5,559 nucleotides of DNA from Gammaproteobacteria bacterium (GTDB lineage Bacteria > Pseudomonadota > Gammaproteobacteria > Chromatiales > Chromatiaceae): the NCBI GenBank assembly GCA_013041975.1, contig JABDQZ010000292.1, positions 1-5,559 of the forward strand, given 5' to 3'. Positions 4,776-5,559 of this stretch are shown here, one piece after another; the first letter of the stretch is position 1; every line of letters starts with the position of its first letter. Under the pieces are notes generated by a model. The model searched no databases, was not told the origin of the DNA, and worked only from the letters and a program-made list of their open reading frames with translations. The translations under genes were made by a program, and so were the position numbers.

Positions 4776-4821
4776 TGTTATGTCGCCTTAGGCGTCAGAA
4801 AAGTCGCCTGAGTCGACAACA
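4776..4821. terminator. Long hairpin between convergent genes, possible bidirectional terminator
   Basis: TGTT (4776-4779) pairs with AACA (4818-4821), GTCG (4782-4785) with CGAC (4814-4817), and TTAGGCG (4788-4794) with CGCCTGA (4805-4811, one T-G pair), closing a 10-base loop. An AT bulge and a 2x2 internal loop interrupt the stem. It lies between the plus-strand small ORFs and the minus-strand zinc-ribbon gene, where a shared terminator is expected. The following U-runs are poor: TTTT after 5 bases on the plus strand, and an A7 tract then TTTTT further off on the minus strand. Termination is therefore plausible, not certain. Confidence 0.4.
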
Positions 4822-4895
4822 TGAACTTTTAAAATGTACTCCAGATTGGCACCTAGAGCACGAGAGTAGATCGTTATTTTGTCCCAAGTTTGAAT

Positions 4896-5303
4896 TCAAA
4901 TGCCAAGCAGTTCCTTCATGGAATAGACCAATTGCCCATAGCCCTTATCCCAGTACAGACCGACCTGAGCCAGGATCTGATAGGCTGCGCCGATCTGCGT
5001 GATAGCGAAATAGCCTAGACCAAACTGAGCTAAGGTAAAGAGGCCAACACCAAATTGAGAAATGCAGATCACCCCTGCACCAAATTGACCGATAGCAATA
5101 AAACCATTGGCGGGTTTTGGTCTTCTTTGTGGACTAAATTTGAAGGAAATATGTACCAGTGGCCAACCAAAGATTTCAGCTTGAGATTTATACTCGTACC
5201 CCCAGCCATCCCATTGAGCTTTGGCAGGATAAGGAGCCCCGCAATGCGGGCAAGCAAAAGCCTGTTCACTAACCTGTTTTTGACATTCTCGACAATTAAT
5301 CAT
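4896..5303 (-). CDS. Zinc-ribbon protein with hydrophobic decapeptide repeats
   Basis: 135 codons. Residues 4-21 form a zinc ribbon (Cys4, Cys7, Cys18, Cys21 in CREC...CPHCG). A linker holds IFGWPLVHISFKF (44-56), a segment that recurs in zinc-ribbon proteins carrying Gly-rich hydrophobic repeats. Residues 71-120 are five consecutive 10-residue units of the form (I/L)-x-Q-(F/I/V)-G-x-x-x-x-x: Gln at 73, 83, 93, 103 and 113, Gly at 75, 85, 95, 105 and 115. The segment is hydrophobic enough to lie in or on the membrane, though the regular Gln argues for a stacked, solenoid-like fold. Function unknown. The ATG at 5301-5303 has no clear ribosome binding site. It lies 23 bases after the end of a same-strand reading frame, so it may be the last gene of an operon coming from the right edge. 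A 12-bp palindrome TTTGAATTCAAA (4889-4900) covers its stop codon. Confidence 0.75.
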   Translation of the reverse strand: MINCRECQKQVSEQAFACPHCGAPYPAKAQWDGWGYEYKSQAEIFGWPLVHISFKFSPQRRPKPANGFIAIGQFGAGVICISQFGVGLFTLAQFGLGYFAITQIGAAYQILAQVGLYWDKGYGQLVYSMKELLGI

Positions 5304-5326
5304 GTTTTTGATCTTGATAAAAGGTG

Positions 5327-5503
5327 TCAGTAAAAATCATTACAAATTGATACTTCAGTATAAATTCCGCGATAACCAGCCAGCCACGATGGTATTCCAT
5401 GAGGGCTAATATCCTTCTCAATAATCCAGGGTACATTAGCTTTTGGTAACCCGTCAGGTAGATATGCAGCAGTATGTTTTGCCTTAGTCGTTTCATGGCT
5501 TAT
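5327..5503 (-). pseudogene. Continuation in the -1 frame, probable disrupted C-terminal part
   Basis: If reading slips back one base on the AAAAAA run (5503-5508), it continues for 58 codons from ATA to TGA at 5327-5329 and reads convincingly like a folded domain: YLPDGLPKANVPWIIEKD, then SPHGIPSWLAGYRGIYTE. This frame has no start codon of its own, which speaks for a frameshifted gene (mutation, sequencing error in a homopolymer, or programmed slippage) and not for a separate one. A competing ATG frame at 5296-5496 exists but gives a hydrophobic-basic sequence without protein-like character and would overlap the zinc-ribbon gene. No family recognised. Confidence 0.4.
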
Positions 5504-5559
5504 TTTTTCAACACATCAGACAAATCTTTGTCATAGTCGATTTGCCCCAAATCCACAGG
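5500..5559 (-). CDS. 3' end of an unknown gene entering from the right edge
   Basis: The minus strand is open from the window edge to TAA at 5500-5502, giving a 19-residue tail, VDLGQIDYDKDLSDVLKK in its last 18 residues. The composition is protein-like and the other two minus frames are stopped or less plausible, but the piece is too short to name. The tail ends in a run of six A just before the stop, where a -1 shift leads into another protein-like frame (see the next entry). It is either a true end or the point where a longer gene has been broken. Confidence 0.5.
   Translation of the reverse strand, partial: PVDLGQIDYDKDLSDVLKK

Noticed and set aside
4775..5002. Plus-strand 75-codon ORF
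   Set aside because: It begins in the hairpin, runs antisense into the zinc-ribbon gene and is basic and irregular.
5296..5496. 66-codon ORF starting MKRLRQNILL
   Set aside because: It overlaps the zinc-ribbon start, its composition is unlike a natural protein, and the alternative frame over the same bases reads far more like a folded domain.
1..5559. CRISPR array, tRNA, rRNA or insertion sequence
   Set aside because: No regularly spaced direct repeats outside the Trp-repeat gene, no cloverleaf sequence and no transposase-like frame were seen.

Overview
The window looks like an accessory, low-density stretch of a gammaproteobacterial chromosome. This is an inference from the gene families and the moderately AT-rich base composition judged by eye; nothing in the window fixes the genus. 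Small genes (31 to 221 codons) sit in both orientations. They are separated by spacers of about 40 to 480 bases, and these spacers hold many small palindromes and short repeats. No ribosomal RNA, tRNA, transposase, integrase or CRISPR array is visible.

Layout from left to right. At 1-563 (minus) lies a hicA-hicB toxin-antitoxin operon; hicB runs off the left edge. A perfect 12+12 inverted repeat sits directly in front of hicA and is probably the HicB operator. The gap at 595-917 holds a 12-bp inverted repeat, three ATAACT copies spaced exactly 10 bp apart and a doubtful 31-codon ORF. At 918-983 there is a 66-bp element with the layout of an integron attC site. It overlaps the stop codon of a four-helix DoxX-like membrane protein gene (979-1407, minus), so that gene resembles an integron cassette. 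The gap 1408-1884 holds candidate promoters and small palindromes only.

At 1885-2376 (plus) is an exported protein with 14 tryptophans at an exact 5-residue period. Next come a start-less open frame, a 17-bp palindrome, an exported cysteine-containing unknown protein (2623-2955, minus), a small cupin (3247-3579, plus) and, convergent with it, a complete SRAP/YedK-type DNA-protein crosslink protein (3624-4289, minus). A 51-codon acidic ORF with a good ribosome binding site (4414-4569, plus) diverges from the SRAP gene. It is followed by a decayed-looking reading frame, then a long hairpin between convergent genes, and a zinc-ribbon protein with five exact decapeptide repeats (4896-5303, minus). 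The right edge carries the 3' end of an unknown minus-strand gene that appears to be broken by a -1 shift at an A6 run.

Apart from hicAB, the genes do not form one pathway. They read as independently acquired single-gene units: stress or plasmid-maintenance type (HicAB), abasic-site DNA protection (SRAP), small-molecule cupin, and membrane or exported unknowns. The attC-like site and the HicAB pair, a common cassette cargo, raise the possibility that at least the left third derives from an integron cassette array read on the minus strand. The remaining spacers show no further convincing attC site.
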